Positions 24,291-33,962 of a stretch of DNA of 64,000 bases are shown here, piece by piece. Within the stretch, counting starts at the first letter, position 1. Every line of letters begins with the position of its first letter. A model generated the notes under the pieces. It searched no databases and was not told where the DNA came from. It saw nothing but the letters and a program-made list of their open reading frames with translations. Origin of the DNA: Streptomyces sp. LHD-70. GTDB lineage: Bacteria; Actinomycetota; Actinomycetes; Streptomycetales; Streptomycetaceae. Both the position numbers and the translations under genes were made by a program. The DNA is taken from the NCBI RefSeq assembly GCF_031157275.1, contig NZ_JAVIFW010000012.1, positions 124,001-188,000 of the forward strand, written 5' to 3'.

Positions 24291-24470
24291 TCAGGCCGCC
24301 TCCACGACCTCGTCACGCATCGCGATTGCCCAGAGGGTGACCAGCCGTGCGTACTCCCGGCGCTGTTCGTCGGAGAGCCGGCCGTCCGCGCGGCTCCACA
24401 GCTCGCGTATCTGCGCGTTGATCTCCGCGGCGGAGGGCGTGGTGGCATGACGCTCGTCATTGAGGGACAT
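24291..24470 (-). CDS. Small conserved-type protein of unknown function
   Basis: This is a 59-aa charged, helical protein from ATG 24468-24470; an ATG ten codons upstream gives 69 aa. It has no membrane segment or signal. The body (AAEINAQIRELWSRADGRLS, then EYARLVTLWAIAMRDEVVEAA) reads as two amphipathic helices. Codon use is typical of the genome, supporting a real gene. Function unknown. Confidence 0.6.
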   Translation of the reverse strand: MSLNDERHATTPSAAEINAQIRELWSRADGRLSDEQRREYARLVTLWAIAMRDEVVEAA

Positions 24471-24687
24471 GCGGTGAAGCTTAGGGGCGCGGTCTGACAA
24501 TCCGCTACCGCTCGGTCACGGAAGGCTGCTCACGCACGGGTCGCCCACGCGCCGCCTGCCCCCACAATGGAACGAGGGGAGCCGTCGTGTCGGGGTTCGG
24601 GGCGGCGTCCGGAAGGTGATCTAGTGCAACTACGACAAAGTGACAGCCATTTTGGGCGAAGCGGGCTGATTCGGCGGAGCGTGGATC

Positions 24688-25128
24688 ATGAAGGTGCCTT
24701 TTCTGGACAAGTGGCTCGGGCGGCGGACCGACGAGCCGGGTGCCGGCCTCGCGGAGGCTTTCGAGCAGAACCCGGACGGCGTGGCCGAGTTGCTGTCGGA
24801 GTGTGAGCTGCTGCGCTCGGAGGCCGCGACCGCAGGTCTTGAACTGGACGACAGCGTCGCCTCGTTGGAGGCCCTCGACCAGCTGACGCCGCACTGGCGC
24901 GACGACCCCGAGATGCTGCCCTGGCTCGGCAACGACGCCGGCCTCTATCTCGGAACCGTCCTCGTGCGCACCGTTCCGGGCGCCGTGTGGCACGTGTGGC
25001 CCGGCGGTCATCCGGTGGTCAGGCTGGCCTCCGGGCGCGAGATCCACGTCGTGGGGGCGGGCCTCGACTGGGCGGTGAGCGGGGCGCCCGAACTGTCCCA
25101 GGTGTACGCGGAAGCGGCCGAGGCCTGA
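24688..25128 (+). CDS. Conserved hypothetical protein (DUF6278-like)
   Basis: This 146-aa soluble acidic protein starts at ATG 24688, 12 bp after CGGAG. The N-terminal third is helical (LAEAFEQNPDGVAELLSECE), the middle reads LDQLTPHWRDDPEMLPWLGND, and the C-terminal half is a small beta domain (GTVLVRTVPGAVWHVWPGG, IHVVGAGLDWAVSG). No catalytic motif is visible. I recall a similar Streptomyces family of unknown function, but the assignment is tentative. It precedes the glutamate transporter genes by 151 bp, probably without a functional link. Confidence 0.65.
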   Translation: MKVPFLDKWLGRRTDEPGAGLAEAFEQNPDGVAELLSECELLRSEAATAGLELDDSVASLEALDQLTPHWRDDPEMLPWLGNDAGLYLGTVLVRTVPGAVWHVWPGGHPVVRLASGREIHVVGAGLDWAVSGAPELSQVYAEAAEA

Positions 25129-25279
25129 GCCCTGACGGGGCCCGTTCGAAGGCTCCCTCAACCCCCTTGAAGCGGAAATACGGTTAATGCCCACAAGGTG
25201 CGTGTCGCCTGTTAAGTCCCGTATTGCTATGGATAGTTTGCGCGGACTGTCATACAGCGATGAGTGAGTAGGGCTGGGC

Positions 25280-26023
<744 letters not shown>

Positions 26024-26038
26024 CGGGGGCGTGCACCG

Positions 26039-26998
26039 ATGACACGTAGAGCACGCGGCACACGCATGCCCGCGGGCAGGATCGCCGGGCCCGGCAGGCT
26101 CACCAAGGCACTCGCCGGGCTCGCGCTCACCGCCCTGGCCGCCACCGCCTGCGGCAAGGAGGGCAGCCCGCCCGTGAAGGGGCCGAGCGCCGAGGATCTG
26201 CCCAAGTACCAGATCGCGCAGGGCTTCCAACTGCCGGACTCGCCCACCTGGAAGAAGGCGAAGCGGCGCGGCCGGCTAGTGGTGGGCGCCAAGGAGGACC
26301 AGCCCTACCTCGGCGAGAAGGACCCGGCGAGTGGCGTCTACTCGGGCTTCGACATCGAGATCGCCAAGATGATCTCGGCGTCCCTCGGCTTCGACCCGAA
26401 GACGGTCCAGTTCAGGACGATCGCCTCGGCCAACCGCGAGACCGCCCTGCAGAACGGCCAGATCGACTACTACGTCGGCACCTACACCATCAACGACAAC
26501 CGCAAGAAGCTCGTCGGCTTCGCCGGCCCGTACTACATGGCCGGCCAGGGCCTCCTTGTGCGCAAGGACGAGGAGGGGATCAAGGGCCCGAAGGACCTGG
26601 CGGGCAAGAAGGTCTGCTCGGCGGCGGGCTCCACCCCGTACCAGCGCATCGAGGCGGACTTCCCGAAGGCGGACCTCGTCGCGTACGACACCTACTCGAT
26701 CTGTGTCGACAACCTGCTGACGTACCAGGTCGACGCGGTCACCACCGACGACGCGATCCTCCAGGGCTATGCGGCCAAGGTGCCCGAGGAGCTGAAGCTG
26801 GTCGGCAAGCCGTTCTCGGAGGAGCCGTACGGGATCGGCGTGCCGCGGCGGGACAACGCGCTGCGCTTCGCCATCGACGACGCCCTCGCCCAGAACGAGA
26901 AGAACGGCAACTGGAAGAAGGCCTACGACGCGACGCTCGGCCTCTCCGGAGTCCCCGCGCCGAAGCCGCCCGCCATCGACCGCTACCCGGCGAGCTGA
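26039..26998 (+). CDS. gluB: Glutamate-type ABC transporter substrate-binding lipoprotein
   Basis: The protein has 319 aa. A basic N-terminus and hydrophobic stretch end in a lipobox LAATAC, so Cys becomes lipid-anchored outside the membrane. The mature type-3 solute-binding fold begins RRGRLVVGAKEDQPYLG; GVYSGFDIEIAKMISASLGF and the hinge segments YYVGTYTINDNRKKLVGFAG and VDAVTTDDAILQGYA are typical of acidic amino acid binders. It starts 15 bp after gluA. Confidence 0.93.
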   Translation: MTRRARGTRMPAGRIAGPGRLTKALAGLALTALAATACGKEGSPPVKGPSAEDLPKYQIAQGFQLPDSPTWKKAKRRGRLVVGAKEDQPYLGEKDPASGVYSGFDIEIAKMISASLGFDPKTVQFRTIASANRETALQNGQIDYYVGTYTINDNRKKLVGFAGPYYMAGQGLLVRKDEEGIKGPKDLAGKKVCSAAGSTPYQRIEADFPKADLVAYDTYSICVDNLLTYQVDAVTTDDAILQGYAAKVPEELKLVGKPFSEEPYGIGVPRRDNALRFAIDDALAQNEKNGNWKKAYDATLGLSGVPAPKPPAIDRYPAS

Positions 26999-27006
26999 GG
27001 GGCGTC

Positions 27007-27651
27007 ATGAACACACTGACCGACAACTTCTCCACCTACGGCAAAGGGTTCCTCGGGACCGTCGAACTCACCGTCTACGCCTCGCTGCTGGCGCTCGTGC
27101 TCGGGTTCTTGATGGCGTCGTTCCGGGTCGCGCCCGTCGGGTCGTTCCGGCTGTTCGGCACCGTGTGGGTGGCCGTCCTTCGCAACACCCCGCTGACGCT
27201 GCTGTTCTTCGCGGTGCTGCTCGGCCTTCCGCGGTTCGGACTCGTGCTGCCCTTCAAGGTGTTCGCGGTCCTCGCGCTCGGCTGCTACACGTCCGCGTTC
27301 ATCTGCGAGGCGCTGCGTTCCGGCATCAACACCGTGCCCAAGGGGCAGGGCGAGGCGGCGCGCAGTCTCGGGATGAGCTTCGGGCAGACGCTCAACAACA
27401 TCGTCCTGCCGCAGGCCTTCCGCTCGGTGATCCCGCCGGTCGGCTCCAATCTGATCGCCCTGGCCAAGAACTCGGCGATCGCGGGGGCGTTCAGCGTCAC
27501 CGAACTCCTCGGCACGTACAAGACCCTCAACGAACTGGGCTACAGCATCATCTGGACGTTCATCTGGATCGCCCTCGGCTACCTGATCATCACCCTCACC
27601 ATCAGCGCGATCTTCAACTTCCTGGAGAAGCGCTGGGGAGTCGCCCGATGA
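27007..27651 (+). CDS. gluC: Glutamate-type ABC transporter permease 1
   Basis: This 214-aa His/Glu/Gln/Arg-family inner-membrane permease has about five hydrophobic helices and the EAA loop (EAARSLGMSFGQTLNNIVLPQ) that docks to the ATPase. The start lies eight bases after the binding-protein stop. It forms the channel with the next gene. Confidence 0.93.
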   Translation: MNTLTDNFSTYGKGFLGTVELTVYASLLALVLGFLMASFRVAPVGSFRLFGTVWVAVLRNTPLTLLFFAVLLGLPRFGLVLPFKVFAVLALGCYTSAFICEALRSGINTVPKGQGEAARSLGMSFGQTLNNIVLPQAFRSVIPPVGSNLIALAKNSAIAGAFSVTELLGTYKTLNELGYSIIWTFIWIALGYLIITLTISAIFNFLEKRWGVAR

Positions 27652-28520
27652 CCGCGACCGCGCACGAAGAGTCCACCGCCCTCTACGACATCCCCGGACC
27701 GGCCGCCCGCAAGCGGCACTTCGCGTACGGGGCGTTCTCGACGCTCCTGATCCTGGGGCTCGCGGGCTGGATCCTGTATCTCCTCTTCGACACCGAGCAG
27801 TTCACCGCGACGAAGTGGACTCCCTTCGAATACGAGGGAATTCAGGAACTCCTCCTGACCGGACTCGGCAATACGCTCAAGGCGTTCGCCATGGCCGCCG
27901 TGCTCTCCCTCGTGCTCGGCACGGTGCTCGCGGTGGGGCGGCTCTCCGACCACAAACCGGTGCGCTGGCTGGCCACGCTGATCGTCGAGTTCTTCCGGGC
28001 GATGCCGGTCCTCGTGATGATCTTCTTCATCTTCGTGGCCCTGAAGGTGCATCCGCTGCCCGCGCTCGTCGCGGGGCTCACGCTCTACAACGGCTCCGTG
28101 CTCGCCGAGGTGTTCCGCTCCGGCATCAACGCCGTGGAACGCGGGCAGCGGGAGGCGGCGTTCGCGCTCGGGATGCGCAAGACACAGGTGATGACGCACG
28201 TGCTCGTGCCGCAGGCCGTGCGCGCCATGCTGCCCGCCATCATCAGCCAGCTGGTGGTCGCCCTCAAGGACACTTCGCTCGGTTACCTCATCACCTATGA
28301 GGAGTTCCTGCACGCGGGGAAACTCATCGCCTCGAATCTCGACTACGATTTGCCGTTCATCCCCGTAGTGATGGTGATCTCGCCGATCTACATCGGGATG
28401 TGCATGCTTCTGTCGTGGTTCGCCACCTGGGTGTCCAAGCGGCAGAGGCGCAGTCCCAAGACGGAGGCCGTGGACGTCGCCCCGGCCGAGCCGGGGACGC
28501 TGCTGCCGGGTGCGCAGTAG
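27648..28520 (+). CDS. gluD: Glutamate-type ABC transporter permease 2
   Basis: The 290-aa partner permease overlaps the gluC stop by four bases (ATGA). It has a longer cytoplasmic N-terminus, about five membrane helices and its own EAA loop (REAAFALGMRKTQVMTHVLV). The C-terminus is a hydrophilic tail (KTEAVDVAPAEPG). It is the final gene of the unit. Confidence 0.93.
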   Translation: MTATAHEESTALYDIPGPAARKRHFAYGAFSTLLILGLAGWILYLLFDTEQFTATKWTPFEYEGIQELLLTGLGNTLKAFAMAAVLSLVLGTVLAVGRLSDHKPVRWLATLIVEFFRAMPVLVMIFFIFVALKVHPLPALVAGLTLYNGSVLAEVFRSGINAVERGQREAAFALGMRKTQVMTHVLVPQAVRAMLPAIISQLVVALKDTSLGYLITYEEFLHAGKLIASNLDYDLPFIPVVMVISPIYIGMCMLLSWFATWVSKRQRRSPKTEAVDVAPAEPGTLLPGAQ

Positions 28521-28565
28521 CTCTTGGGGTACGGGAGCCTGAGCCCGCCCGGCAGCAGCCGGAGA

Positions 28566-30170
28566 TCACTGCTCGCGCAGCGGGACCGACACGTGAGACG
28601 GGTCGGCCGCGGGGGAGGAGAAGGTCAGCTGCGCGCCGGTCGGGTTGTGCTCGATGTAGAGCGGGTCGACCGTGTCGACGACCACGGCGAGGCGATGCCC
28701 GGCAGGTACGTCGTAGGCGGTGGAGAACAGCTCCAGATCCACGCCGAACGGCTTGCCGGGCGCCTTGTCGTGGAAGGTGAGAGGTGCGTGACTCACCAGC
28801 TTGCCGAGGCCGAGCGGCCCCACGTCGTAGAGGTACGCGACGAGGGTGCCGCTCGACTCGTTGCTGGTGACCGTGGTGTGCACCTTCGCGGTACCGCGCA
28901 CCTGCTTGGCGGTCGCGTACCGCTCCGACTGCCAGACCGCCGCCCGTGAGCGGGGGAGCAGCGGGATCGACGCCATCGGCGGGATCTTCGCGAACTGGTC
29001 GAGCAGGCCGGTCAGCATGACGATGCCGCCGTTGGCGCCCGAGTCGGCGTTGGCGCGCACGGTGTGGGTGCCGTCGAGCGCGATCCTGGTGCTCTTCGCG
29101 CCCACCGACTTCCAGTCTGCGTAGCCCTCGTAGGCGCCTGTTGTACGGGATTTGAGCTGGACCGGGAGTTCCTGGTCGATGCCGTTGCGCTCGCCCTTGA
29201 GGTACCGGTCGAACCAGCGCTGGGAGTTGCTCCACACGTCGTTGGGCAGGCCGAGCAGGCCCGTCGCCTCGGCCGTGGCGTGGTCGCCGGGGCGGAACTC
29301 CAGGCGCTTGGGGCCGGTGAGCTTCTCGTAGAAGTCGGCGTACTGGTTGGGCGGGAAGAGCGAGTCGCCCCAGGCGTTGCCGAGCATGACGGCGGTGCCG
29401 TTCTTGTTCAGGGCGTCGACATAGGTCGCGGGGGAGCGCTTCGCGCCCCACGCGATCATCTCGTCCTCCTGGTCGAGGTTGGAGGCGAGGAAGTCCTTGA
29501 GGATCTGGCGGAGTTCGGGGCCGGGACGGCCGGTGACCTCGCCCAGGCCGCCGAGCAGCCCGGCGGCCTGCTTGTGCTGGGTGCGGCCGGAGTAGATCGA
29601 GTCGATCAGGTCGGCCCAGCCGCTGAGCGCCGCGACCGCCTTGACGCGCGGGTCGTGGGCGGCGGCGAGGAGGCTGATGCCCGCGCCGTAGGAGACGCCG
29701 GCCATGCCGAGACGGTCCGGGTCGGCCGGGGTGTGGGCGAGGGTCCAGTCGACGACCTTGCGGGCGTCGGCGATGTCCTCGGGGCCCGCGGTCTCGATCT
29801 CGCCGCCGGACTGCCAGAAGCCGCGTGAGTTGTAACCGACCACGACGTAGCCGGAGTCGGCGAGCTTCTTGGCCTGGGCGACGTACTCGATCTGCGGCAT
29901 GGCCCAGCTGGTGGGCAGCACGATCGCGGGGTAGCGGGTGCCGGGCTTCGCGTCGGACGGGGTGAAGACGTTGGCCTTGAGGACCGTCCCGCCGTCGCCC
30001 TCGATGTCGACGAAGCGGGGCCCTGCGGAGTCGGCGGCGGTCACCGGGGCGGGTGTCGCCAGGGCAGCCGGGGCGACGCCGAACGCGGCGCCTGCGACGA
30101 GGGCCGCCGAGAGTGTGCCTGCGGCGGTGCTGCGGAGCGCCTTGCGGCGCGGTTCTCCCACGGGTACCAC
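28566..30170 (-). CDS. Secreted CocE/NonD-type (peptidase S15) alpha/beta hydrolase
   Basis: GTG 30168-30170 follows GAGGAG (534 aa). A signal peptide (RKALRSTAAGTLSAALVAG, then ALATPA) directs export. The hydrolase core has YPAIVLPTSWAMPQ, VVVGYNSRGFWQSGG, the nucleophile GVSYGAG at about residue 155, and an acid/His region around RPGDHATAE. The C-terminal part is the jelly-roll domain of X-Pro dipeptidyl-peptidase/CocE enzymes (VAYLYDVGPLG, HDKAPGKPFGVDLEL, VDTVDPLYIEHNP). Substrate unknown: an ester or N-terminal peptide. Several TAAC-containing palindromes lie just upstream. Confidence 0.9.
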   Translation of the reverse strand: MVPVGEPRRKALRSTAAGTLSAALVAGAAFGVAPAALATPAPVTAADSAGPRFVDIEGDGGTVLKANVFTPSDAKPGTRYPAIVLPTSWAMPQIEYVAQAKKLADSGYVVVGYNSRGFWQSGGEIETAGPEDIADARKVVDWTLAHTPADPDRLGMAGVSYGAGISLLAAAHDPRVKAVAALSGWADLIDSIYSGRTQHKQAAGLLGGLGEVTGRPGPELRQILKDFLASNLDQEDEMIAWGAKRSPATYVDALNKNGTAVMLGNAWGDSLFPPNQYADFYEKLTGPKRLEFRPGDHATAEATGLLGLPNDVWSNSQRWFDRYLKGERNGIDQELPVQLKSRTTGAYEGYADWKSVGAKSTRIALDGTHTVRANADSGANGGIVMLTGLLDQFAKIPPMASIPLLPRSRAAVWQSERYATAKQVRGTAKVHTTVTSNESSGTLVAYLYDVGPLGLGKLVSHAPLTFHDKAPGKPFGVDLELFSTAYDVPAGHRLAVVVDTVDPLYIEHNPTGAQLTFSSPAADPSHVSVPLREQ

Positions 30171-30206
30171 GGGTCACTCCTCAGGGTCGGATCAAAGTGA
30201 CCCGAC

Positions 30207-30262
30207 GGTAACCTCGGGGGCTTACCCGAGGTAACCCGTCGGTAAGTTACGCGCACGTAACG
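30207..30262. promoter_or_regulatory. Cluster of TAAC-centred inverted repeats
   Basis: GGTAACCTCGGG (30207-30218) and CCCGAGGTAACC (30225-30236) pair at 11 of 12 positions. GTTACG-CGCA-CGTAAC (30247-30262) is a second, perfect 6-bp-arm palindrome. They lie between two leftward genes, upstream of the CocE-type gene and after the L,D-transpeptidase gene, so either a terminator or operators are possible. Confidence 0.55.
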
Positions 30263-30298
30263 ATTGACGCGTCAGGAACAGCCGGTGGCGCGTCGGGG

Positions 30299-31513
30299 TC
30301 AGCCGGCCGAACCGCCGCCCCGCAGCGCGCTCTTGGCCTGCCACGCGTCCCAGCTCAGGTTCCACAGGCCGTAGCCGTTGCCCACGTCCGCATTGCCCTT
30401 GTGGCTCGATCCCTTCGTCACGAACGGGTCGCCCACCTGCACCGCGTCGTACAGCCACCGCGCGTCGCCGTCGCTCATGCCGACGCAGCCCGAGCTGTGG
30501 TTGGTGTTGCCGAAGTACGCGGCGTTCCACGGCGCGGCGTGCGCGTACATGCCCGACCAGGTCAGCCGCATCGAGTAGTCGACCATCTTGTCGTAGGCGT
30601 CGCCCAGGCCGACCGTCTCCGAGTTCATCCGGATCGTGCCCTCCTTCGACATCAGGACGTTCACGCCGCCCCAGGACGCCTTCTGGCCGCCCGGCGTTCC
30701 GGCCGACATCGGGACCGTACGGACCGCCTTGCCGTCCCGCAGCAGGGTCAGGCGCTTGCTGTCCAGGTCCACGTCGACCTGCTGGTCCTTGCCGACGGTG
30801 AACGACGTGTCGTAGTCGCGGACGAACCAGCCGCCGCCCTCGCCGGAGTTCACGCCGTTCAGGTCCGCGTCGAGCTTCACCTTCGTGCCCGGCTTCCAGT
30901 ACTCCTTGGGGCGCCAGTCGATCCGGTCCTTGCCGGAGTAGTCGGTGATCCAGCCCCAGGAGCCCTCAGTGGAGTTCGAGGTGGTCACCTTGAGGTGCTG
31001 CTCCACGTCCTTCTTGTTCTTCACCGGGTTGTCGAACACGATCGACAGCGGCTGGGCCACGCCCACCGTGGTCTTGTTGCCGGGCGCGAGGGTCAGCTTG
31101 TTCACCCGGCCCGCCGCCTCCGTGGTGAACTTCCGCTCGGCGCTGCGGCCGCGGTCGTCCTCGGCCTTCACCTCGTACGTCGTACCGGGAGAGGCCACGC
31201 GGTCCGAGGTCCAGGTGCGGCCGTCCTTCGAGATCCGGCCCGCGAGTTCGCCGCCCTCGTCGTCGCCGACCGAGACATCCGCGAGGCGGCCCTCGGCCAG
31301 CTTCACCTCGACCCGCTCGCCCGCCTTCGCGTTCTGGCCTCGCAGGTTCACGGAGACCCGCGCGTCCTTGTCCGCGCCCAGATCGGCGCTGCCGTTCGCG
31401 GTGCCGCCCGCGCAGCCCGTCAGCGCCAGCGCGAGGGACGCGGCGCCCACGGCCAACACCGTGCCGTGGGGCGGCGAGATATGACGTATTCGGCTCGGGC
31501 GTGTACGGCTCAA
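30299..31513 (-). CDS. L,D-transpeptidase lipoprotein (LdtMt2-like)
   Basis: The start is TTG 31511-31513 after GGAGGT (404 aa). The N-terminus carries a lipobox LALTGC, anchoring it to the outer face of the membrane. Two Ig-like domains follow (about 60-250; LAPGNKTTVGVAQPLSIVFD, then IDWRPKEYWKPGTKVKLD). The YkuD catalytic domain ends with the signature HSSGCVGMSDGDARWLYD containing catalytic Cys343. It makes 3-3 peptidoglycan cross-links. The long tail (YGLWNLSWDAWQAKSA) is the C-terminal subdomain seen in mycobacterial Ldt enzymes. Confidence 0.94.
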   Translation of the reverse strand: MSRTRPSRIRHISPPHGTVLAVGAASLALALTGCAGGTANGSADLGADKDARVSVNLRGQNAKAGERVEVKLAEGRLADVSVGDDEGGELAGRISKDGRTWTSDRVASPGTTYEVKAEDDRGRSAERKFTTEAAGRVNKLTLAPGNKTTVGVAQPLSIVFDNPVKNKKDVEQHLKVTTSNSTEGSWGWITDYSGKDRIDWRPKEYWKPGTKVKLDADLNGVNSGEGGGWFVRDYDTSFTVGKDQQVDVDLDSKRLTLLRDGKAVRTVPMSAGTPGGQKASWGGVNVLMSKEGTIRMNSETVGLGDAYDKMVDYSMRLTWSGMYAHAAPWNAAYFGNTNHSSGCVGMSDGDARWLYDAVQVGDPFVTKGSSHKGNADVGNGYGLWNLSWDAWQAKSALRGGGSAG

Positions 31514-31798
31514 GGTGAGACCTCCAGTGCTGCTCTCGGTTCCACGGGGGAGGAGTGGGCGGCGGGCGCCGAGGTTGCCGGGGCCGTACGGAAAAATCGC
31601 CGGAAACGGTGTGACATGGATTGCACCGGACTCCGACGGGGCCGGGGCGGGACGCGGGAGGGTCCGGCCGGGGGCGCAAGGTGGGCGCAGGGATCCTCCG
31701 GCGTGCCGCGCTCGTGACCACTCTGCGCCCTTGCCGGGGCCGGGAGTTGGAGTCACCTTTGGGGAGCCCGAACGCCCGCACCGCGAACGGAGTCGCCC

Positions 31799-32569
31799 GT
31801 GGCTTTCCCGTTGCCCCACACCCTGCTCGGATCAGGACCGCACAAGGTCTTCGCCGTGCATGGCTGGTTCGCCGACCGCAGCGCCTACGCCGCCGTCAGC
31901 GCCGACCTCGACCTGGAGTCGTTCACCTACGCCCTCGTGGACCTGCGCGGATACGGCGAGGCGCGCGGGGAGCCCGGGGCGTACACCACGCAGGAGGGCG
32001 CCGTCGACCTGGTGGCGCTCGCCGACCGGCTCGGCTGGGACCGGTTCTCGGTGATCGGGCACTCGATGGGCGGCTCGGTCGCACAGCGCGTCGTGGCGGC
32101 CGCCCCGGAGAGGGCACGGCGGATCGTCGGGGTGTCGCCGGTGCCCGCGGCGGGCCTTGCCATGCCGCCCGAGCAGTGGGAGCTGTTCACGTCCGCCGCC
32201 GAGCTCGCCGAGAGCCGCCGGGCCATCCTCGACTTCACCACCGGCGGCAACCGGCCCGCCGCCTGGCTCGACCGGATGGTGGGCCGCTCCTTCGAGTGCA
32301 GCGACCCCAAGGCGTTCCGCGCCTGGCTCGACTCCTGGGCGAGGGACGACTTCCACACCGAGATCGAGGGCAGCACCGTGCCCGCCCTCGCCGTCGTCGG
32401 CGCCCTAGACCCGGCGCTCGGCGCGGAGCTGACCCGGCAGACCTGGGGGCGCTGCTTCGTACGGGCCGAACTCGCCGAGCTGGCCGCCGCCGGGCACTAC
32501 GCGATGGACGAGACACCCCTCGAACTCGTCCGCGTCGTCGAGGACTTCCTGCGCGCGGAGCAGCTGTGA
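31799..32569 (+). CDS. Alpha/beta hydrolase
   Basis: The 256-aa protein starts at GTG 31799. The fold is complete: VFAVHGWFADRSAY oxyanion-hole region, YALVDLRGYGEA, nucleophile Ser in VIGHSMGGSVAQ at about residue 90, acid near VVGALDPALG, and His in AAGHYAMDETP. It has no signal peptide. The stop overlaps the start of a P450 (GTGA), so the two are translated together. The pair may open or release an ester or lactone linked to P450 chemistry. Confidence 0.9.
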   Translation: MAFPLPHTLLGSGPHKVFAVHGWFADRSAYAAVSADLDLESFTYALVDLRGYGEARGEPGAYTTQEGAVDLVALADRLGWDRFSVIGHSMGGSVAQRVVAAAPERARRIVGVSPVPAAGLAMPPEQWELFTSAAELAESRRAILDFTTGGNRPAAWLDRMVGRSFECSDPKAFRAWLDSWARDDFHTEIEGSTVPALAVVGALDPALGAELTRQTWGRCFVRAELAELAAAGHYAMDETPLELVRVVEDFLRAEQL

Positions 32570-33843
32570 CGACCTCCTCGCGACCGGCCGCCGCACCCCG
32601 CGGCGTCCCCGACGTCTTCGACCCCAGGCTGCTGCGCGACGGCATCCCGCACGAGGCCTACCGCGAGCTGCGCGCCCACCACCCGGTGGCCTGGCAGGAG
32701 GAGTACGAGGTGCTCGGCTGGCCCGCAGGGCCCGGGTTCTGGGCGGTGTCGCGCCACGCCGACGTCGTCCGGGTCCTCAAGGAGCACGCCACGTTCTCCT
32801 CGCACCTCGGTGCCACGCAGATCCGCGACCCGGACCCGGACGACCTGCCGTTCATCCGCCGCATGATGCTCAACCAGGACCCGCCGCACCAGGTCCGGCT
32901 CCGACGGCTCGTCGGCAGGGCGTTCACGCGGGGGAGGGTCGAGCGGTTCGAGGCGAAGGTGCGCGAGCGGGCTCGTCAACTCTGCGTTGCCGCCCGGGAG
33001 TTCGGTGAGGTGGTCGATCTCGTGGCGACCGTCACGGACGACTACGCGCTGCTGAACCTCGCCGACCTGCTCGGCGTGCCCAAGGGCGACCGCGGGCTGC
33101 TCCTGGAGTGGACCGAGCGCGTCATCGGCTACCAGGACCCGGACGAGGCCGCGGCCCTGGTGCTCGGGCCCGACGGGCGGCCGGTCAACCCGCGCTCGCC
33201 CGCGATGCTCCAGGAGATGTTCGACTACGCGCAGCGGCTCGCCTCGTACAAGCGCCGCCACCCCAGCGACGACGTGATGACCGCGCTCGCCCACGCCACC
33301 GACGGCGATGCGCGGCTCACCGGGCCGGAGCTGGAGATGTTCTTCTTCCTGCTCACCGTCGCGGGCAACGACACCGTGCGCAGCGCCGCACCGGGCGGGC
33401 TGCTCGCGCTCGCCGAGCACCCCGAGGAGCAGGCGCGGCTGCGGGCCGGAGAGGTCGAACTCGGCTCCGCGGTCGAGGAGTTGCTGCGGGTGCACCCGCC
33501 GGTCCTCACGTTCCGGCGCACCGCCGTGCACGACACGGAGATCGCCGGGCAGCCGGTGCGGGCGGGCGACAAGGTGGTCGTCCTGCACGCCTCCGCCAAC
33601 CACGACGAGCGGGTGTTCCCCGACCCGTACCGCCTGGACCTCGGCCGCACGTCCAACCCGCACGTGTCCTTCGGGGACGGTCCGCACGTCTGCCTCGGGG
33701 CGCACTTCGCACGGTTGCAGTTGGGGGTGTTGTACGAGGAGGTGTTGCGGCACTTTCCTGTGCTGGCCTCTGCGGGGCGGCCGCGCAGGCTGGTGTCGAA
33801 CTTCATCAACGGGATCAAGGAGTTGCCGGTGCGGATCGGCTGA
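32566..33843 (+). CDS. Cytochrome P450 (second in window)
   Basis: The 425-aa P450 has the I-helix motif AGNDTVRSA, ExxR in EELLRVHPP, PERF-like ANHDERVFPDPY, and heme loop FGDGPHVCLGAHFARL. GTG 32566 overlaps the preceding hydrolase stop. It shares the closing segment (FINGIKELPV) with the P450 at 3567-4859, so both belong to the same broad group of soluble bacterial P450s. No ferredoxin gene is adjacent; electrons may come from the pair at 6677-8101 or from elsewhere. Confidence 0.95.
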   Translation: MTTSSRPAAAPRGVPDVFDPRLLRDGIPHEAYRELRAHHPVAWQEEYEVLGWPAGPGFWAVSRHADVVRVLKEHATFSSHLGATQIRDPDPDDLPFIRRMMLNQDPPHQVRLRRLVGRAFTRGRVERFEAKVRERARQLCVAAREFGEVVDLVATVTDDYALLNLADLLGVPKGDRGLLLEWTERVIGYQDPDEAAALVLGPDGRPVNPRSPAMLQEMFDYAQRLASYKRRHPSDDVMTALAHATDGDARLTGPELEMFFFLLTVAGNDTVRSAAPGGLLALAEHPEEQARLRAGEVELGSAVEELLRVHPPVLTFRRTAVHDTEIAGQPVRAGDKVVVLHASANHDERVFPDPYRLDLGRTSNPHVSFGDGPHVCLGAHFARLQLGVLYEEVLRHFPVLASAGRPRRLVSNFINGIKELPVRIG

Positions 33844-33894
33844 GTCCCGTGAACGCAGCGGCCGTCGGGCGCCAGGCGCCCGCAGGCGTTGCGA

Positions 33895-33932
33895 CGGCAG
33901 CCCCCTCGGCCGCACGGCCGAGGGGGCTGCCG
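33895..33932. terminator. Bidirectional hairpin terminator
   Basis: An 18-bp perfect inverted repeat (CGGCAGCCCCCTCGGCCG and complement) is separated by CA. It lies between the convergent P450 and the small-peptide gene. Confidence 0.9.
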
Positions 33933-33962
33933 GCTCAGAACGGACTCAGCCGTTCCGGCTGA

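Noticed and set aside
31621..32565. Upstream extension of the second P450 frame
   Set aside because: It is an out-of-frame shadow of the alpha/beta hydrolase; the GTGA overlap marks the P450 start.
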